From assembly GCA_025774425.1 (NCBI GenBank), contig JALGWA010000038.1, positions 1-8,262 of the forward strand: DNA of 8,262 nt, read 5' to 3'. The position numbers and the translations under genes were made by a program. Under the pieces are notes generated by a model, which was not told the DNA's origin, ran no database searches, and saw only the letters and a program-made list of their open reading frames with translations. Shown here one piece after another: positions 6,492 to 8,262 of the stretch. The stretch's first letter is position 1; each line of letters starts with the position of its first letter. The stretch is from a bacterium (GTDB taxonomy: Bacteria > Arandabacterota > Arandabacteria > Arandabacterales > JALGWA01).

Positions 6492-7607
6492 ATGGAAGAC
6501 AACCCCTCCCCCGGCCCGGGCTGGCCTCTTCCCAGGACCGCCGGCATTCTGACGAACGACGACATCGTCGACATCCTAGAGAGGCTGATGCTCGCGCTCG
6601 ACCCCTTCATCCGGGTCGACGGCTTGTCGGTCAAGATCGGCGGCTTCGCCGAGGAGCTCCTCATCCTCCGGGTGCCGCAGGGGTTCAAACGGGAGGTGGT
6701 TTACGCGAGCCGGGTGCTCGACGAGCGTGGTTTCGCGGGGCGGGTGCTGGCGGGAAGCGGCCCGCTCGTGATCGAGGACATCGCATCCGACATCGACTCC
6801 TTCCCGGGATACGTGCGGCGGGAGGGTTTCCGGTCCCTGGTCGGAGTGCCGCTCCTCTACCGCAGGCGCAGGGTGGGGATGCTGTGCATCTTCAAGCGCG
6901 ACACGTCCCATGTCCCCGACACCTCGATCCCGGTGGTGTCGCTGGTCGCCGACGTCGCGGCGACCATCGTCGAGAATTCGCAACTCCTCGCCAGACTCGA
7001 GAAGAACTACTTCTCCACGGTGGAAGCCCTCGCGGCGGCGATCGAGGCGAAGGATCCCTATACGAGGGGGCATTCCAAGCGGGTGACCCAGTATGCGATC
7101 ACGCTGGCGGAGAGGCTCCGGGTCGCCGCCGATGCGATCAAGGACCTGCAGTACGGCGCCATGCTCCACGACATCGGCAAGATCGGTGTGCGCGGGCAGA
7201 TACTCAACAAGCGCGGGAGGTTGACACCGGAGGAGTACAAGATAATCAAGCGACATCCCATCATCGGCGAGCGGATCATAGACGGCGTCGATTTCCTGGA
7301 GGGCGCCAAGCCTGTCATCAGGAGCCATCACGAGAGGTTCGACGGGAGGGGCTACCCGGACGGCCTCCGCGACGAGGAGATACCGATGCTCGCCAGAATC
7401 GTGGCCGTCGTCGATTTCTATGACGCGCTGACGTCCGAGCGGCCCTACCGGCCGGCTTTCTCCGCGGAGCAGGCCATGCTCTTCGTGAAGGAGGGGATCG
7501 GCGGGGACTTCGATCCGGCCGTCGCCGCGGAGTTCCTGAAGATCGTCGCCGCCGTCCCCAGGCCGGCCGAAGTTCCGGTTGAAGTCGGCCCCGGCCCGGG
7601 ACTATAA
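6492..7607 (+). CDS. GAF + HD-GYP domain protein, probable cyclic-di-nucleotide phosphodiesterase
   Basis: Predicted cytoplasmic protein of 371 residues with no TM segment. Seen: a Pro/Gly-rich N-terminus (SPGPGWPLPRT); a divergent GAF domain at about 25-168 (best part GFRSLVGVPLLY, RRVGMLCIF); a coiled linker; and an HD-GYP domain at about 173-352. The catalytic set is complete: GH194, H226-D227 in LHDIGKIG with K230, H255-P256, H279-H280-E281, G287-Y288-P289 and D308. Family knowledge: HD-GYP enzymes hydrolyse c-di-GMP to pGpG or GMP (some act on cGAMP) with two or three metals. Inference: this is the operon's active phosphodiesterase, modulated by its GAF ligand or by the adjacent receiver. 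ATG 6492 comes 8 bp after the receiver stop; the weak ribosome site (AGG 6482-6484) overlaps that stop, so translation is probably coupled. The last codons contain the priA promoter. The protein is shorter than the fused kinase version and needs no kinase part to work. Confidence 0.93.
   Translation: MEDNPSPGPGWPLPRTAGILTNDDIVDILERLMLALDPFIRVDGLSVKIGGFAEELLILRVPQGFKREVVYASRVLDERGFAGRVLAGSGPLVIEDIASDIDSFPGYVRREGFRSLVGVPLLYRRRRVGMLCIFKRDTSHVPDTSIPVVSLVADVAATIVENSQLLARLEKNYFSTVEALAAAIEAKDPYTRGHSKRVTQYAITLAERLRVAADAIKDLQYGAMLHDIGKIGVRGQILNKRGRLTPEEYKIIKRHPIIGERIIDGVDFLEGAKPVIRSHHERFDGRGYPDGLRDEEIPMLARIVAVVDFYDALTSERPYRPAFSAEQAMLFVKEGIGGDFDPAVAAEFLKIVAAVPRPAEVPVEVGPGPGL
6509..6520 (+). repeat. 12-bp GC-rich direct repeat, copy 1
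   Basis: CCCCGGCCCGGG occurs here near the 5' end of the GAF/HD-GYP gene and again at 7589-7600 near its 3' end. Both copies are in the same reading frame and encode PGPG. Chance in a GC-rich sequence is quite possible. Confidence 0.4.
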
Positions 7608-7608
7608 T
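7579..7608 (+). promoter_or_regulatory. Predicted sigma-70-type promoter for priA
   Basis: A perfect -10 hexamer TATAAT (7603-7608) stands 18 bp after TTGAAG (7579-7584), which matches 4 of 6 bases of the -35 consensus TTGACA. The transcription start would be near 7615, giving a priA leader of about 38 nt. The -10 overlaps the stop codon of the upstream gene. An AT-only hexamer of this quality stands out in such GC-rich DNA, and it lies where the gene theme changes from signalling to replication restart. Confidence 0.65.
7589..7600 (+). repeat. 12-bp GC-rich direct repeat, copy 2
   Basis: Second copy of CCCCGGCCCGGG, in the last codons of the GAF/HD-GYP gene and inside the spacer of the predicted priA promoter. 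See the copy at 6509-6520. Confidence 0.4.
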
Positions 7609-7641
7609 ACCCCACGAAGCATCTTACCCAACCCATCCGGA

Positions 7642-7646
7642 AGAGG
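7642..7646 (+). promoter_or_regulatory. Ribosome binding site supporting a TTG start for priA
   Basis: AGAGG (within GGAAGAGG, 7639-7646) is 6 nt before TTG 7653. In this frame there is no ATG between the upstream stop (7605-7607) and the conserved PriA N-terminus, so this site decides for the TTG start. Confidence 0.55.
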
Positions 7647-7652
7647 CCCGAA

Positions 7653-8262
7653 TTGCAGGATGCGATCAAGGTCGAGGTGGCGGTCCCCATACCCATCGAC
7701 AAGACTCTCACGTATGCGGTGCCGCCGGAACTCGGCGGGTCCGTCACCATCGGGACCAGGGTGGCCGTTCCCGTGAAGGCCAGGTTGATGGTCGGGGTCG
7801 TCGTCGGCCTGGGCGGGGTACGGCCCGGGGACAGGAGGCTTAAGCGCGTCAGGGGAGTCGTCGACGCGGGGCCCGTGATGACTCCGGGCCTGTTGGAGCT
7901 TGCGCGGTGGATGTCCGCCTACTACCTCGCGCCGCTGGGAGAAGTGCTGGCCGCGATGTGTCCGCCGCATCCGGGTTTCAGGCGGATGGTCAGGCTCGTG
8001 TCGGGGCCGAGCGATCTCGAGCTCGAGGTCATGCGCGCGACGGACCCCGCGAAGGCGGCCGTGGTCGAGGCTCTCAAGGGCGGCAAGGCCCTCAGTCTGG
8101 ATACGTTGAAGCGCAGGATGGGGTCCGGGAGCGTCCCCGGGTGCGTTGCGGCACTGGAGAAGGAAGGCGTGCTGGCGACCGAGGTGGTGCCCCGCAAGGG
8201 GAGGAAGCCGCGGGGCCGGAAGGACGACGCCGGTACCGAGCCGGGTGGGGCGTCCGTGCGGC
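7653..8262 (+). CDS. priA: Primosomal protein N' (PriA helicase), N-terminal part, cut by window edge
   Basis: The first 203 codons of PriA, running off the right edge. Family role: PriA recognises stalled or repaired replication forks through the 3' end of the nascent strand and reloads the replicative helicase; it works on the chromosome in the cytoplasm. Seen: the N-terminal 3'-DNA-binding domain at about residues 5-105 with its hallmark opening (VAVPIPIDKTLTYAVP), the TRVAVPV strand and the MSAYYLAPLGEVLAAMCPP segment, then a winged-helix-like region at about 125-180 (AAVVEALKGG ... LEKEGVLAT). The helicase motifs and zinc-binding cysteines would lie beyond the window and cannot be checked. 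The start is TTG 7653 with AGAGG 6 nt upstream; the next in-frame option, GTG 7677, would cut into the first strand. The region after about residue 180 is rich in Lys, Arg and Gly and is probably the linker before the helicase core. It probably has its own promoter at 7579-7608 and is unrelated in function to the genes before it. Confidence 0.9.
   Translation, partial: MQDAIKVEVAVPIPIDKTLTYAVPPELGGSVTIGTRVAVPVKARLMVGVVVGLGGVRPGDRRLKRVRGVVDAGPVMTPGLLELARWMSAYYLAPLGEVLAAMCPPHPGFRRMVRLVSGPSDLELEVMRATDPAKAAVVEALKGGKALSLDTLKRRMGSGSVPGCVAALEKEGVLATEVVPRKGRKPRGRKDDAGTEPGGASVR

Overview
The window is GC-rich bacterial DNA (roughly 60-65% G+C by eye), densely packed, with every supported gene on the + strand. 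Arg AGG and Ile ATA codons are frequent despite the high GC. There are no rRNA or tRNA genes, CRISPR arrays or insertion sequences. Stacked GAF, histidine-kinase and HD-GYP domains in this codon style suggest an environmental, possibly deep-branching actinobacterial or similar lineage. That assignment is a guess from general appearance, not from a marker gene.

Layout: a leader of about 160 bp with no gene; a REC + GGDEF-like response regulator (163-1146); a six-TM GAF/histidine-kinase-like/GAF protein whose catalytic residues are missing (1143-3500, 4-bp overlap with the gene before); a GAF/histidine kinase/GAF/HD-GYP-like hybrid with a complete kinase core but a broken HD-GYP metal site (3541-6093); a single-domain CheY/DivK-like receiver (6112-6483); a GAF + HD-GYP protein with an intact catalytic set (6492-7607); and, after 45 bp, the start of primosomal helicase priA (7653 to the window edge). 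Gaps within the first five genes are -4, 40, 18 and 8 bp, so they look like one transcription unit. A clear sigma-70-type promoter in the last codons of the HD-GYP gene (7579-7608) probably gives priA its own expression.

How the genes may work together (inference): the 3541-6093 kinase is the only protein here with a usable phosphoacceptor His and ATP site. It is the natural donor for the two receivers, which both keep their phosphorylation Asp. The 1143-3500 protein looks like a sister of that kinase that has lost catalysis. It may be a membrane sensor or allosteric partner, by analogy with DivL, which pairs with the single-domain regulator DivK in Caulobacter. The regulator with a GGDDF motif and the intact HD-GYP protein point to cyclic-di-nucleotide output.

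The main point of interest is the pattern of catalytic decay inside one operon. There is one live and one dead kinase. The HD-GYP module appears in three states: intact, fused but metal-site-broken, and reduced to what may be its first helix.
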